Below, piece by piece: positions 1-9,528 of a stretch of DNA of 64,000 nucleotides; the stretch's first letter is position 1; every line of letters starts with the position of its first letter. The stretch lies in assembly GCA_021823525.1 (NCBI GenBank), contig JAKANY010000001.1:62001-126000 (forward strand), given 5' to 3'. This DNA comes from Actinomycetes bacterium. GTDB taxonomy: Bacteria > Actinomycetota > Acidimicrobiia > Acidimicrobiales > RAAP-2. The notes below the pieces were generated by a model. The model made no database searches. It saw only the letters and a program-made list of their open reading frames with translations, and was not told where the DNA came from. The position numbers were made by a program, and so were the translations under genes.

Positions 1-977
1 GGGCCGTGGGCGAGAAGAAGATCACCCAGACGACGCGCTACCTCACGATCGGCCTGGCCCTGCTGCAGTCCACGGGCCTGATCTACGCCTTCCACGGCCA
101 CGACCAGGCGCTGCTGGGCTTCAACATCGACCTGATCCCCAAGTTCAACCTGGCCCTCGGGCTGTTCATGGTGGCCGTCCTCACCGCGGGGACCGCCTTC
201 GTCATGTGGCTGGCCGAGCTGATCACCCAGCGCGGCGTGGGCCAGGGCATGAGCCTGCTCATCTTCGCCAACGTCGTGGCCGGCCTGCCCTCGGGGGGCC
301 GCGCCGTCTACGCCGAGGGCGGGGCGGTCAAGTTCGCCACCCTGGTGATCGTCTCGATCGCTCTGCTGGTGCTGATCGTCTTCATGGACAACGGCCAGCG
401 GCGCATCCCGGTGACCTTCGCCCGGCGCGTGGTGGGCCGGCGCGAGATGGGCGGGAACTCCACCTACATCCCGCTCAAAGTGAACCAGTCGGGCGTGATC
501 CCGATCATCTTCGCCTCCTCGGTCCTCTACATCCCGGTGCTGCTGAGTAACGTGGTGCCCTGGGCGGGCTTCCAGCACTTCGTCAACTCGTCGCTGCAGC
601 CCACCAGCTTCTTCTACATTGTCTCGGACTTCGTGCTGATCATGGCCTTCACGTTCTTCTACGTGTACATCGCCTTCGAGCCGCACCAGCAGGCCGAGCT
701 GCTGCGCCAGCAGGGCGGCTTCGTGCCGGGCATCCGGCCGGGCCTGCCCACCGAGCGCTACTTCGCCAAGATGCTCTCGCGCCTGACCACGGTGGGCTCG
801 GTCTTCCTGGCCGGGGTGGCGGTGGTGCCGGCGATCCTCATGTCGCTGTGGAGCATCAACCGCTTCCCCTACTACGGCACCACCCTGCTGATCGCGGTCG
901 GCGTGGCCCTCGAGACCATGCGCCAGATCGACTCCCAGCTGATGATGCGCAACTACGAGGGATTCCTGCAGCGCTGA
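1..977 (+). CDS. secY: Preprotein translocase subunit SecY (5' truncated by window edge)
   Basis: Multi-TM protein with TQRGVGQGMSLLIFANV, RRIPVTFARRVVGRR, YIPLKVNQSGVIPIIFASSVL and FVPGIRPGLPTERYFAKMLSRLT; followed by adk and map as in the spc operon. Confidence 0.97.
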   Translation, partial: AVGEKKITQTTRYLTIGLALLQSTGLIYAFHGHDQALLGFNIDLIPKFNLALGLFMVAVLTAGTAFVMWLAELITQRGVGQGMSLLIFANVVAGLPSGGRAVYAEGGAVKFATLVIVSIALLVLIVFMDNGQRRIPVTFARRVVGRREMGGNSTYIPLKVNQSGVIPIIFASSVLYIPVLLSNVVPWAGFQHFVNSSLQPTSFFYIVSDFVLIMAFTFFYVYIAFEPHQQAELLRQQGGFVPGIRPGLPTERYFAKMLSRLTTVGSVFLAGVAVVPAILMSLWSINRFPYYGTTLLIAVGVALETMRQIDSQLMMRNYEGFLQR

Positions 978-978
978 C

Positions 979-1635
979 ATGGGCCGCCTGATCCTCGTCG
1001 TGCTCGGCAAGCAGGGGGCGGGCAAGGGCACGCAGTGCGAGCGGCTGTCGGCCGCCTACGGGCTGCCCCACGTCTCGACGGGTGACATCCTGCGCGCCGC
1101 GGTGCGCGCGCGCAGCGCCCTCGGGCTCGAGGTGGCCGCGGTGCTCGAGTCCGGGGCCCTGGTCTCCGACGACCTGGTGAACCGGCTGGTCGCCGAGCGC
1201 CTGGGCGAGCCCGACGCGGCGCCCGGCGTGCTGCTCGACGGCTACCCGCGCACCCGGGGCCAGGCCGAGGCCCTCGACGCGATGATCGCGCCCGACGCGG
1301 TCACCGCGTGCCTGGACCTGGCGATCGACCTCGAGGTGGCGACCGCGCGCCTGGCCGCCCGGCGCGTGTGCTCGACGTGCGGGGCCATCTACAAGGTGGG
1401 CGACCCCGAGGCCGACAGCGGCGTGTGCTCCATCGACGGGGGCCCCGTCGTCCAGCGCGCCGACGACCAGCCCGAGGCCATCGCCCAGCGCCTGGGGGCC
1501 TACGAGCGCGACACCGCGCCGCTGCTCGACTACTACCGCGACCGGGGGGTGCTGGCGACCGTCGAGGGCGCCGCCGGGCTCGACGAGGTCACCGCGGCGC
1601 TGCGCGCCGCGATCGACGCGCGGGCGGGCCGATGA
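979..1635 (+). CDS. adk: Adenylate kinase
   Basis: GKQGAGKGTQ P-loop, VSTGDILRAAV, LLDGYPRT, zinc-type lid CSTCGAIY. Confidence 0.97.
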   Translation: MGRLILVVLGKQGAGKGTQCERLSAAYGLPHVSTGDILRAAVRARSALGLEVAAVLESGALVSDDLVNRLVAERLGEPDAAPGVLLDGYPRTRGQAEALDAMIAPDAVTACLDLAIDLEVATARLAARRVCSTCGAIYKVGDPEADSGVCSIDGGPVVQRADDQPEAIAQRLGAYERDTAPLLDYYRDRGVLATVEGAAGLDEVTAALRAAIDARAGR

Positions 1636-2372
1636 GGCGCTCGGCCGACGAGCTGGCCAAGATGCGCCGCGCCGGGCGCGTCGTGGCCGAGATCCACGAG
1701 GCCACCCGGGCGGCGATCCGCCCCGGGGTCACGACCGCGCGGCTCAACGAGGTCGCCGCCGAGGTGCTCGAGCGGCGCGGGGCGCGCTCCAACTTCCTGG
1801 GGTACCACGGGTTCCCCGCGGTGATCTGCACCAGCCCCAACGACATGATCGTCCACGGGATCCCCGGCGAGACCGTGCTCGCCGAGGGCGACATCATCTC
1901 GGTGGACTGCGGGGCCATCGTCGAGGGCTACCACGGCGACGCCGCCTACACCGTGGGTGTGGGCACCATCGACGCCGCCTCGGCGCGCCTCATCGAGGTG
2001 ACCGAGCGCTCCTTGTGGGCGGGCATCGCCCAGATGGTGCCGGGCCACCGCCTCTACGAGGTCGGCCGGGCCGTGCAGGAGGTCGCCGAGGCGGCCGGCT
2101 ACTCGGTGGTGCGCGAGTACGTGGGCCACGCCATCGGCACCGCCATGCACGAGGACCCCCAGGTCCCCAACTACTGGCCCGGCACCCCGGGCCCGATGCT
2201 CAAGACCGGGATGGTCTTCGCCATCGAGCCGATGGTCAACATCGGGGGCGCCGCGACCTACGAGCTCGAGGACGGCTGGAGCGTCGTGACCGCCGACGGG
2301 TCGCGCTCGGCCCACTTCGAGCACACCGTCGCGGTCACCGACGACGGGCCCGAGGTCCTCACCAGGCTGTAG
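1632..2372 (+). CDS. map: Methionine aminopeptidase type I
   Basis: ATGA overlap with adk; ELAKMRRAGRVVAEIH, VDCGAIVEGYHGDAAYTVGVG, GHAIGTAMHEDPQVPNY, EHTVAVTDDG. The longer ORF from 1308 is an upstream extension inside adk. Confidence 0.96.
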   Translation: MRRSADELAKMRRAGRVVAEIHEATRAAIRPGVTTARLNEVAAEVLERRGARSNFLGYHGFPAVICTSPNDMIVHGIPGETVLAEGDIISVDCGAIVEGYHGDAAYTVGVGTIDAASARLIEVTERSLWAGIAQMVPGHRLYEVGRAVQEVAEAAGYSVVREYVGHAIGTAMHEDPQVPNYWPGTPGPMLKTGMVFAIEPMVNIGGAATYELEDGWSVVTADGSRSAHFEHTVAVTDDGPEVLTRL

Positions 2373-3027
2373 CCGCGAGGCGCGCCCGGGCCGCGGGGGT
2401 GCGCGCCCCCCACCAGAACAGGTCGCGCCCCTCGACCAGGCGCACCGGCGCGACGACCGACAGCTCGGCCACGTGGCGCGGGCCGAAGGGGTAGGGCTCG
2501 GAGGGCGCGAGCAGGAGGTCGGGCCCGCGCGCGGCGACCGCGGCGAGGTCGCGGCGGGGGTAGGGGCCCGCTCCGGCCAGCACGTTGGCCAGGCCGAGCT
2601 CGCCGAGCAGGGAGGTCGCGTAGGTCGGGGCGCCCAGGAAGACGAAGGGGCGCCGCCAGATCACGACCGCGACGCGCCGGGTCGGGCGCGTCGGTGCCGG
2701 GCGCGCCGGCGCCACCCAGGCGACCCCGACGGCGCGCGCCAGGGTGTCCAGGGCCCGATCGAGGCTGTCGAGGTCCCGCACGGCCAGCGCCAGGGTCGCC
2801 ACGCCGCGCGCCGCCAGGGCGGCCGCGTCGGGCGCGCGGTTCTCCTCCTCGTCGAGCACGACCAGGTCCGGGGCCAGGGCCGCGATGGCCGCGACGTCGG
2901 GGTCCTTGGTGCCCCCCACGACCGCCGCCCCGGCGACTGGCGGGCAGAACCGGGTGATCCCCACGGGAGGCCGCCCCCAGGCCACCAGCGTCTCGGTGAC
3001 CGAGGGCACCAGGCTGACCAGGCGCAC
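2359..3027 (-). CDS. BtuF-like helical-backbone metal/cobalamin receptor protein without obvious signal peptide
   Basis: RLVSLVPSVTETLVAWGRPPVGITRFCPPV...VGGTKDPDVAAIAALAPDLVVLDEEENR pattern of BtuF/FecB-type binding proteins; start GTG at 3027 overlaps the response-regulator stop. Confidence 0.8.
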   Translation of the reverse strand: MRLVSLVPSVTETLVAWGRPPVGITRFCPPVAGAAVVGGTKDPDVAAIAALAPDLVVLDEEENRAPDAAALAARGVATLALAVRDLDSLDRALDTLARAVGVAWVAPARPAPTRPTRRVAVVIWRRPFVFLGAPTYATSLLGELGLANVLAGAGPYPRRDLAAVAARGPDLLLAPSEPYPFGPRHVAELSVVAPVRLVEGRDLFWWGARTPAARARLAATAW

Positions 3028-3713
3028 TAGCCCTCGAAGTGCGTGCGGTCGTGGTAGCGCTGGGCGAAGAGGGCCGCCTCGGTGCGCCGCTGGAAGCCGA
3101 GCTTGGCCAGCAGGTTGGACACGTAGTTCTTCACCGTCTTCTCGGCGAGGAACATCTCGCTGGCGATCTCGCGGTTCGAGAGGCCCTCGGCCAGCAGCTC
3201 GAGGATGCGGTGCTCCTGGTGGCTGAGCGACTCGAGGCGCATGTCCTCGCTGATCTGGCGGCGCAGGCGCTCGCGGGCCCGCTCGACCTGGTCGGGGGTG
3301 AGCAGCATCTCGCCGGCCGCCGCGCGGCGCACCGCGTCGATCAGGTCCTCGCCCCGGACGTTCTTGAGCACGTAGCCGCGCGCGCCGGCCAGCACCGAGG
3401 CCGAGAGCGCCTCGGAGTCGGCGAAGGAGGTGAGCATCAGGCACGCCAGGTCCACCCGGCGGTCGCGCAGGCTCCGGCACAGGTCGACCCCGCTGCCGTC
3501 GGGCAGGCGCACGTCGAGCACGGCCACGTCGACCTCGTCCAGGGGCAGGGCCTCGGCCTCGGCGACCGAGCCGGCCTCGGCGCTCACCACCAGGTCGGCT
3601 TGCGTCTCGAAGAGCTCGCGCAGGCCGCGGCGCACGATCTCGTGGTCGTCCACGAGCAGGATGCGCGTCACCTCAGGCCAGTCGCCGGGCGGTCCACCGC
3701 ACCAGTGTGCCAC
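3027..3713 (-). CDS. NarL/LuxR-family response regulator (start possibly internal, at VTRILLVDDHE)
   Basis: RILLVDDHEIVRRGLRELFE receiver, VAVLDVRLPDGSG phospho-acceptor region, LSHQEHRILELLAEGLSNREIASEMFLAEKTVKNYVSNLLAKLG HTH. Confidence 0.93.
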   Translation of the reverse strand: MAHWCGGPPGDWPEVTRILLVDDHEIVRRGLRELFETQADLVVSAEAGSVAEAEALPLDEVDVAVLDVRLPDGSGVDLCRSLRDRRVDLACLMLTSFADSEALSASVLAGARGYVLKNVRGEDLIDAVRRAAAGEMLLTPDQVERARERLRRQISEDMRLESLSHQEHRILELLAEGLSNREIASEMFLAEKTVKNYVSNLLAKLGFQRRTEAALFAQRYHDRTHFEG

Positions 3714-4824
3714 GGCCCGGCTCCGAGGCGATCTCCATCGCCCCGCCCAGCTCGCGGGCCCGCTCGCGCAGGTTGCGCAGGCCCCGCCCCGGCCCGATGG
3801 GGGCGACGAAGCCCACGCCGTCGTCGCGGATCTCGAGCACCAGGAGGTCGCCGCGCGTGCCCAGGTGCACCGTGAGGGTGCTGGCGCGCGCGTGGCGCGC
3901 GACGTTGGCCAGCATCTCGCGCAGGGCCTGGAGGGTCTGGCGCGCCACCCGGCTCGAGACCTCGGGCGCCGGCTCCTCGAGCGAGAGGCTCACCGCGACC
4001 CCGAGGCGCGTGGCCACCTCGTCGACCATCGCGCGCAGGCGGGGCGTCAGCTCGGAGCCGTCGACCTCGTCGGCGTCGATGGCGAAGATGGTGGTGCGGA
4101 TCTCCTGGATCGTGGCGTCGAGCTCGTCGACGGCCCGGTCGATGCGCTCCCGGTCGGCCGCCGACAGCGTCGAGGCGAGCGTCACCTGGAGGGCCAGCCC
4201 CACGGCGAAGAGGCGCTGGATGACGGTGTCGTGCAGCTCGCGGGCCAGGCGCTCGCGCTCGGCGGTCAAGGTGAGCTCGTGCTGGCGCTCGCGCAGGGAG
4301 GCCTGGTCCACGGCCAGGCCCGCGGCGCGCCCGAAGGCCTCGAGCAGGTCCTCGTCCTCGGCGCTGAAGGGCTCGTCGTCGAGGCGGTCGGCCAGGTAGA
4401 GGTTGCCAAAGACGTGCCCGTCGCCCGCGCGCACCGGCACGCCGCAGAAGCGGCGCATCACCGGGTGGCCCGGGGGGAAGCCCGCGGCGCCGGCCTCGGC
4501 GGCCAGGTCCTCGATGCGCACGCCGGCGGCCTGGGCGATGACGCGCCCGAGCACCCCCCGGCCGCTGGGCGGGGCGCCGATGGCCCGCGCGGCGTCCTCG
4601 TCGAGCCCCGAGGTGACGAAGCGCGCCAGGTGGTGCCCGTCGGGCCCCAGCACCCCGAGGGCCCCGTAGCGGGCGCGCACCAGGTGGCGCGCGCGGTCGA
4701 CGATCAGGGTCAGCAGCTCGGTGAGGTCGGCACCCGCCTCGATGGCGAGGATCGCCTCGATGAGGCCGTGGAGCCGCTCGGGGTCGCGGATCCGGTCAAG
4801 GGACACCGTCCCAGCCTGGCACAC
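3673..4824 (-). CDS. GAF-domain sensor histidine kinase (DevS/NarX-like, HisKA_3)
   Basis: GAF-like N-terminus; RERLARELHDTVIQRLFAVGL dimerisation/phosphoacceptor; EIRDDGVGF and GRGLRNLRERARELGG ATPase boxes. Confidence 0.93.
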   Translation of the reverse strand: MCQAGTVSLDRIRDPERLHGLIEAILAIEAGADLTELLTLIVDRARHLVRARYGALGVLGPDGHHLARFVTSGLDEDAARAIGAPPSGRGVLGRVIAQAAGVRIEDLAAEAGAAGFPPGHPVMRRFCGVPVRAGDGHVFGNLYLADRLDDEPFSAEDEDLLEAFGRAAGLAVDQASLRERQHELTLTAERERLARELHDTVIQRLFAVGLALQVTLASTLSAADRERIDRAVDELDATIQEIRTTIFAIDADEVDGSELTPRLRAMVDEVATRLGVAVSLSLEEPAPEVSSRVARQTLQALREMLANVARHARASTLTVHLGTRGDLLVLEIRDDGVGFVAPIGPGRGLRNLRERARELGGAMEIASEPGRGTLVRWTARRLA

Positions 4825-4826
4825 GC

Positions 4827-5222
4827 TCAGCCGACGCGCTCTCCCGACAGGACGGTCAGGGGCAGCGCGATGACCGAGGCGCCCGCGGCCACCGCCCGGG
4901 TGAGCGACTCGGTCAGGGGGACCTCGCCGTCGAGGGTGCTCGCGATCCCCGATCCCATCACCGACCAGGTCGAGCCGTCGTCCTCGAGCCCGTCGATCTG
5001 GACGCTCAGGACGTCGCCGCGGGCGGCGGCGGTGAGCACCGCGTCCTCGGCGCTGGCCAGCAGGAGGTGGTGGTCGTCGGTCACCGCGATGCGGGCGGGC
5101 AGCGCGGCGGGCAGGCAGCGCACCGAGATCACGACGCGGGCCAGCGCGGCCCGACGCAGCCGGGCCAGGCAGTCGCTGCGGGGCAAGGTGATCCGCCGCA
5201 CACGCCGGGACGGTCCGGTCAT
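4827..5222 (-). CDS. Pyridoxamine 5'-phosphate oxidase-fold (FMN split-barrel) protein, putative
   Basis: [68 protein letters not shown] layout resembles PNPOx-like proteins. Confidence 0.6.
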   Translation of the reverse strand: MTGPSRRVRRITLPRSDCLARLRRAALARVVISVRCLPAALPARIAVTDDHHLLLASAEDAVLTAAARGDVLSVQIDGLEDDGSTWSVMGSGIASTLDGEVPLTESLTRAVAAGASVIALPLTVLSGERVG

Positions 5223-5296
5223 GGTCCCAGCATGAAGGTCTTCGCGCGCGGGCTGGTAGGGTCAGGGGTCACATTTCCGCCCCGCGGTGGGCGCTT

Positions 5297-5324
5297 TTGC
5301 GTTGCCGCGAAAAAACGGTAGAAT
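5297..5324 (+). promoter_or_regulatory. Putative promoter of infA-rpmJ-rpsM-rpsK-rpsD-rpoA-rplQ operon
   Basis: -35 TTGCGT (5297-5302), 16-bp spacer, -10 TAGAAT (5319-5324), in the divergent intergenic region. Confidence 0.55.
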
Positions 5325-5395
5325 GTTCAGCCGACCCGTGGCGACCTCGGTCGCCGGTTCGGGGTCGTCCACGTCGCACCGAGAAGGAGAAAGAC

Positions 5396-5620
5396 CTGAG
5401 CAAGCCGAAGGAGGACGCGTTCACCGTCGAGGGGACCGTCGTGGAGCCCCTGCCCAACGCCATGTTCCGCGTCGAGCTGGAGAACGGGCACACCGTGCTC
5501 GCCCACTCGTCGGGCAAGATGCGCATGCACCGCATCCGGATCCTGCCGGGGGACAAGGTGCAAGTCGAGATCACCCCCTACGACATGTCGCGTGGGCGCA
5601 TCACCTATCGGTACAAGTGA
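5396..5620 (+). CDS. infA: Translation initiation factor IF-1, apparent CTG start
   Basis: (L/M)[58 protein letters not shown] at 5386-5389, 6 nt before CTG; no ATG/GTG/TTG in frame near the conserved N-terminus. Confidence 0.93.
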   Translation: MSKPKEDAFTVEGTVVEPLPNAMFRVELENGHTVLAHSSGKMRMHRIRILPGDKVQVEITPYDMSRGRITYRYK

Positions 5621-5631
5621 GGTCAGCAGAG

Positions 5632-5745
5632 ATGAAGGTTCGCGCCAGCGTCAAGACCATGTGTGAGAAGTGCAAGGTGATCCGTCGGGCCGGCACGGTC
5701 CGGGTCATCTGCGAGAACCCCCGGCACAAGCAGCGCCAGGGTTAG
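5632..5745 (+). CDS. rpmJ: 50S ribosomal protein L36
   Basis: [37 protein letters not shown]. Confidence 0.97.
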   Translation: MKVRASVKTMCEKCKVIRRAGTVRVICENPRHKQRQG

Positions 5746-5753
5746 GAGAGAAG

Positions 5754-6131
5754 ATGGCCCGTATCGCCGGAGTCGACATCCCGCGTGAGAAGCGCACGGT
5801 GATCGCCTTGACCTACATCTACGGGGTGGGCCCCACGACGGCCACCCAGATCTGCGCGGCCACCGGGGTCGACGAGTCGACCCGCGTGCGTGACCTGACC
5901 GACGGTGACGTCAACAAGCTGCGCACCTACATCGACCAGAACGTGACCGTCGAGGGCGACCTGCGCCGCGACGTCGCCCAGGACATCAAGCGCAAGATGG
6001 AGATCAACTGCCTGCAGGGCATTCGGCACCGCAAGGGCCTGCCCGTGCACGGCCAGCGGACGCGGACCAACGCGCGCACGCGCAAGGGTCCCAAGCGCAC
6101 CGTGGCCGGCAAGAAGAAGGTGACCAAGTAA
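5754..6131 (+). CDS. rpsM: 30S ribosomal protein S13
   Basis: [14 protein letters not shown]...[34 protein letters not shown]. Confidence 0.98.
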   Translation: MARIAGVDIPREKRTVIALTYIYGVGPTTATQICAATGVDESTRVRDLTDGDVNKLRTYIDQNVTVEGDLRRDVAQDIKRKMEINCLQGIRHRKGLPVHGQRTRTNARTRKGPKRTVAGKKKVTK

Positions 6132-6532
6132 TGGCCAAGCCCACCCCCGCCGCCGCGCGCAAGACGCGCCGGCGCGACCGCAAGAACGTCGCCTTCGGTG
6201 TCGCGCACATCAAGAGCTCGTTCAACAACACGATCGTCTCGATCACCGACCCCGAGGGCAACGTGCTGTCGTGGGCCTCGTCGGGCAACGTCGGCTTCAA
6301 GGGCTCGCGCAAGTCGACGCCCTTCGCCGCCCAGCTGGCCGCCGAGAAGTGCGCGCGCGCGGCCATGGAGCACGGCGTCAAGAAGGTCGACGTGCTGGTG
6401 CGCGGGCCCGGCTCGGGCCGCGAGACCGCGATCCGCTCGATCGCGGCCGCCGGCATCGAGGTCGTGGCCATCAAGGACGTGACGCCGCTGCCCCACAACG
6501 GGTGCCGGCCCAAGAAGCGGCGGAGGGGTTAG
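6131..6532 (+). CDS. rpsK: 30S ribosomal protein S11
   Basis: [22 protein letters not shown]...[22 protein letters not shown]...[18 protein letters not shown]. Confidence 0.98.
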   Translation: MAKPTPAAARKTRRRDRKNVAFGVAHIKSSFNNTIVSITDPEGNVLSWASSGNVGFKGSRKSTPFAAQLAAEKCARAAMEHGVKKVDVLVRGPGSGRETAIRSIAAAGIEVVAIKDVTPLPHNGCRPKKRRRG

Positions 6533-6536
6533 GTCC

Positions 6537-7181
6537 ATGGCTCGCTACACCGGACCCGTCTGCCGCCTGTGCCGCCGTGAGCGGACCAAGCTCTACCTGA
6601 AGGGCGAGCGCTGCTTCTCGCTCAAGTGCCCCGTCGCCGAGAACTCCGACCGCCAGGCGCGGGCCTACCCGCCGGGCATGCACGGCCGCGACCGCCAGCG
6701 CCAGGGCTCCGAGTACCTGGTCCAGCTGCGCGAGAAGCAGAAGGCCCGCCGCACCTACGGCCTGCTGGAGAAGCAGTTCCGCAACCTCTACGAGGAGGCC
6801 AACCGGCGCCCCGGCGTGACCGGGACCAACCTGCTGCAGTTCCTCGAGCTGCGCCTGGACAACGTGGCCTTCCGTGCCGGGTGGGGTGCCTCGCGCGCCC
6901 AGGCCCGCCAGCTGGTGCGCCACGGGCACGTCACGGTCAACGGCAAGCGGGTGACCATCCCGAGCTTCCGGGTGCGCCCGGGTGACGCGGTGTCGCTCAA
7001 GGCGGTCACGCGCAACAACTTCAACGTGCGGCGCAACCGCGACGTCCTGGATCGCTCGGTGCCCGGGTGGCTCGAGACGAGCGAGGACGGCTTCGCGGTG
7101 ACCATCCGCATCGTGCCCCAGCGCGAGCAGATCGACGAGTCGATTCGCGAGCAGCTCATCGTCGAGCTCTACTCCAAGTAG
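6537..7181 (+). CDS. rpsD: 30S ribosomal protein S4
   Basis: MARYTGPVCRLCRRERTKLYLKGERC...YPPGMHGRDRQR...ASRAQARQLVRHGHVTVNGKRVTIPSF. Confidence 0.98.
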   Translation: MARYTGPVCRLCRRERTKLYLKGERCFSLKCPVAENSDRQARAYPPGMHGRDRQRQGSEYLVQLREKQKARRTYGLLEKQFRNLYEEANRRPGVTGTNLLQFLELRLDNVAFRAGWGASRAQARQLVRHGHVTVNGKRVTIPSFRVRPGDAVSLKAVTRNNFNVRRNRDVLDRSVPGWLETSEDGFAVTIRIVPQREQIDESIREQLIVELYSK

Positions 7182-7197
7182 TCCGGAGAGGTACCTC

Positions 7198-8139
7198 ATG
7201 CTCATCATTCAACGACCCACCATCGAGGCGCTCGGCGAGGAGGAGGGCAACCGCCAGAACTTCGCCGTGGGCCCGCTGGACCCCGGCTTCGGGCACACGC
7301 TGGGCAACGCGCTGCGGCGCACGCTCCTGTCGTCGATCCCCGGTGCCGCGGCCACGCGCGTCAAGTTCGACAGCGTGCTCCACGAGTTCGGGGTGATCGA
7401 GGGCGTCAAGGAGGACGTCCAGGACATCTGCTTGAACCTGAAGGACCTGCTGGTGCGCGTCCACAGCGACGAGCCCGTCGTGCTGCGCCTCGACAAGCGC
7501 GGCGAGGGCGCGGTGCTGGCCTCGGACCTGTCCACGACCGCCGACGTCGAGGTCCTCAACGGCGACCTGCACCTGGCCTACCTGACCGGGGCCAAGTCGG
7601 CGCTCGGCTTCGAGCTCACCGTCGAGCGCGGCAAGGGCTACGTCGGCGCCGAGTTCAACAAGTCGGGCGCGGCCATCGGGGTCATCCCGCTCGACGCGAT
7701 CTTCTCGCCGGTGCGCCGCGTGAGCTTCCACGTCGACCCGGTGCGCGCGGACCAGTCCAAGGACTTCGACCGCCTGGTCCTCGAGATCGAGACCGACGGG
7801 TCGATCAGCCCCTCGGAGGCCCTGGCCTCGGCGGCCAAGACGCTGGGCTCGCTGGTCGAGCTCATCGCCAGCTTCGACGAGGCCGCCCCGGCCCTGGAGC
7901 TGGGCGACGTGGGCTCGGCCCAGGCCGCGGCCAGCGAGCTCGACGTGCGCATCGAGGAGCTCGGGCTCACCGAGCGCTCGCGCAACTGCCTCAAGCGCGC
8001 GGGCATCAACACCGTGGCCCAGCTGGTCAACGCGACCGAGCGCGACCTGACCTCGATCACCAACTTCGGCGCGACGTCGCTGCGCGACGTCGTCGACCGC
8101 CTGGGCGAGCGGGGCCTGGGCCTGCGAGTGGAGGACTGA
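7198..8139 (+). CDS. rpoA: DNA-directed RNA polymerase subunit alpha
   Basis: PLDPGFGHTLGNALRRTLLSSIPGAAAT...; C-terminal LTERSRNCLKRAGINTVAQLVNATERDL. Confidence 0.98.
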   Translation: MLIIQRPTIEALGEEEGNRQNFAVGPLDPGFGHTLGNALRRTLLSSIPGAAATRVKFDSVLHEFGVIEGVKEDVQDICLNLKDLLVRVHSDEPVVLRLDKRGEGAVLASDLSTTADVEVLNGDLHLAYLTGAKSALGFELTVERGKGYVGAEFNKSGAAIGVIPLDAIFSPVRRVSFHVDPVRADQSKDFDRLVLEIETDGSISPSEALASAAKTLGSLVELIASFDEAAPALELGDVGSAQAAASELDVRIEELGLTERSRNCLKRAGINTVAQLVNATERDLTSITNFGATSLRDVVDRLGERGLGLRVED

Positions 8140-8140
8140 C

Positions 8141-8503
8141 ATGCGAGCCATCCCCAAGCGCGGCCGCCGCTTCGGCGGCGACAGCGCCCACCAGAAGGCC
8201 ATGTTCGCCAACCTCGTCGCCTCGATGATCGCCGCCGAGTCGATCGTCACCACCGAGGCCAAGGCCAAGGCCCTGCGCCCGGTGGTCGAGAAGGTCGTCA
8301 CCACCGCCAAGAACGCGCCGGCCGACTCGGTCGCCGCGCACCGGCGCGTCGTGGCCCTGATCCGCGACAAGGACATGGCCAAGAAGCTCTTCGACGAGAT
8401 CGCGCCGCGCTACGCCGACCGTCCCGGCGGCTACACGCGCATCCTCAAGCTCGGGCCGCGTCTGGGCGACAACGCCCCGATGGCGCGCATCGAGTTCGTC
8501 TGA
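8141..8503 (+). CDS. rplQ: 50S ribosomal protein L17
   Basis: GRRFGGDSAHQKAMFANLVASMIAAESIVTTEAKAKALRPVVEKVVT. Confidence 0.97.
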   Translation: MRAIPKRGRRFGGDSAHQKAMFANLVASMIAAESIVTTEAKAKALRPVVEKVVTTAKNAPADSVAAHRRVVALIRDKDMAKKLFDEIAPRYADRPGGYTRILKLGPRLGDNAPMARIEFV

Positions 8504-8507
8504 TCCC

Positions 8508-9323
8508 GTGGCCGCCACCCACCGGTGGCGGCTGGATCTCTCCTACGACGGGGCCGGGTTCTCCGGCTTCGCGCCCCAGCCCGGCCGCCGCACGGTGGTG
8601 GGCGAGCTGGCCGCCGCCCTGGTGCGCGTGGCGCGCCTCGAGGCCGCGCCCTTCCTGACGGGTGCCGGGCGCACCGACACTGGGGTGCACGCGCTCGCCC
8701 AGGTGGTCTCGGTCGACCTGCCCGAGATCGCCCTCGACGGGGAGGCGTTGGCGGCCCGGCTGAGCGGCCTGACCCGACCGGACCTCGTCGTGACGGCAGC
8801 GCGGATCCTCGAGGGTTTTGACGCCCGGCGTGACGCCCTCTGGCGGGCCTACCGCTACCGCGTGGTGGCGGCTCCCGCGACGAGCCTGGTGCGCGCCCAC
8901 GCCTGGGTGGTGCCCGGGTCCCTGGACGTGGCCGCGATGGACGCGGCGGCCCAGCTCCTGCTCGGTGAGCACGACTTTCGCGCCTTCTGCCGGCGCCCGC
9001 CTGACAAGGACCCGGGTGAGGCGCTCGTGCGCCGCGTCGAGGACGCGCACTGGCGCGCGGCGCCTGACTCGCTCGGCCTCCACCCCACGGGGTATGCGCT
9101 CTTCGAGATTCGGGCGAACGCCTTCTGCCACCACCAGGTCCGCACGCTGTGCGCGTTCCTGGTCGAGGTGGGCCGGGGCCGCCGGAGCGCCGACGAGCTC
9201 GCCGAGCGGCTGGCGTCGGGCGTGCGCTACGGCCTGCCGGCCCTCGCCCCGCCCGAGGGGCTCAGCCTGCTCGCCGTGGGCTACGACGCGTCGCGTGGTG
9301 GTCCCTCAGCGAGCGCTGGCTGA
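8508..9323 (+). CDS. truA: tRNA pseudouridine(38-40) synthase TruA
   Basis: LDLSYDGAGFSGFAPQP, FLTGAGRTDTGVHALAQV, ANAFCHHQVRTLCAFLVEVGRG. Confidence 0.95.
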   Translation: MAATHRWRLDLSYDGAGFSGFAPQPGRRTVVGELAAALVRVARLEAAPFLTGAGRTDTGVHALAQVVSVDLPEIALDGEALAARLSGLTRPDLVVTAARILEGFDARRDALWRAYRYRVVAAPATSLVRAHAWVVPGSLDVAAMDAAAQLLLGEHDFRAFCRRPPDKDPGEALVRRVEDAHWRAAPDSLGLHPTGYALFEIRANAFCHHQVRTLCAFLVEVGRGRRSADELAERLASGVRYGLPALAPPEGLSLLAVGYDASRGGPSASAG

Positions 9324-9337
9324 CCACTCCGGTCCAG

Positions 9338-9359
9338 GGGCGAGGCACGGGCCTCGCCC
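9338..9359 (+). terminator. Hairpin downstream of truA
   Basis: Perfect 9-bp inverted repeat GGGCGAGGC-acgg-GCCTCGCCC. Confidence 0.55.
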
Positions 9360-9528
9360 GCCAGGCGCCGCGACGTGCCGCGGTCTTCACCCGCCACCGG
9401 GTCAGCGAGACGACCCGGTCCGACGCCCCCGCCGATGCGGGCGCGGTCCTGTACCTGCCGGTGGGTGCGGGCGCACCGCCTCGAGGAGGTCATCGTCGCG
9501 GCGGTGGTCCGAAGGCGCGCCAGTTCGC

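Noticed and set aside
3430-5235. 601-aa plus-strand ORF opposite the histidine kinase
   Set aside because: Low-complexity shadow of a clear kinase/response-regulator pair.
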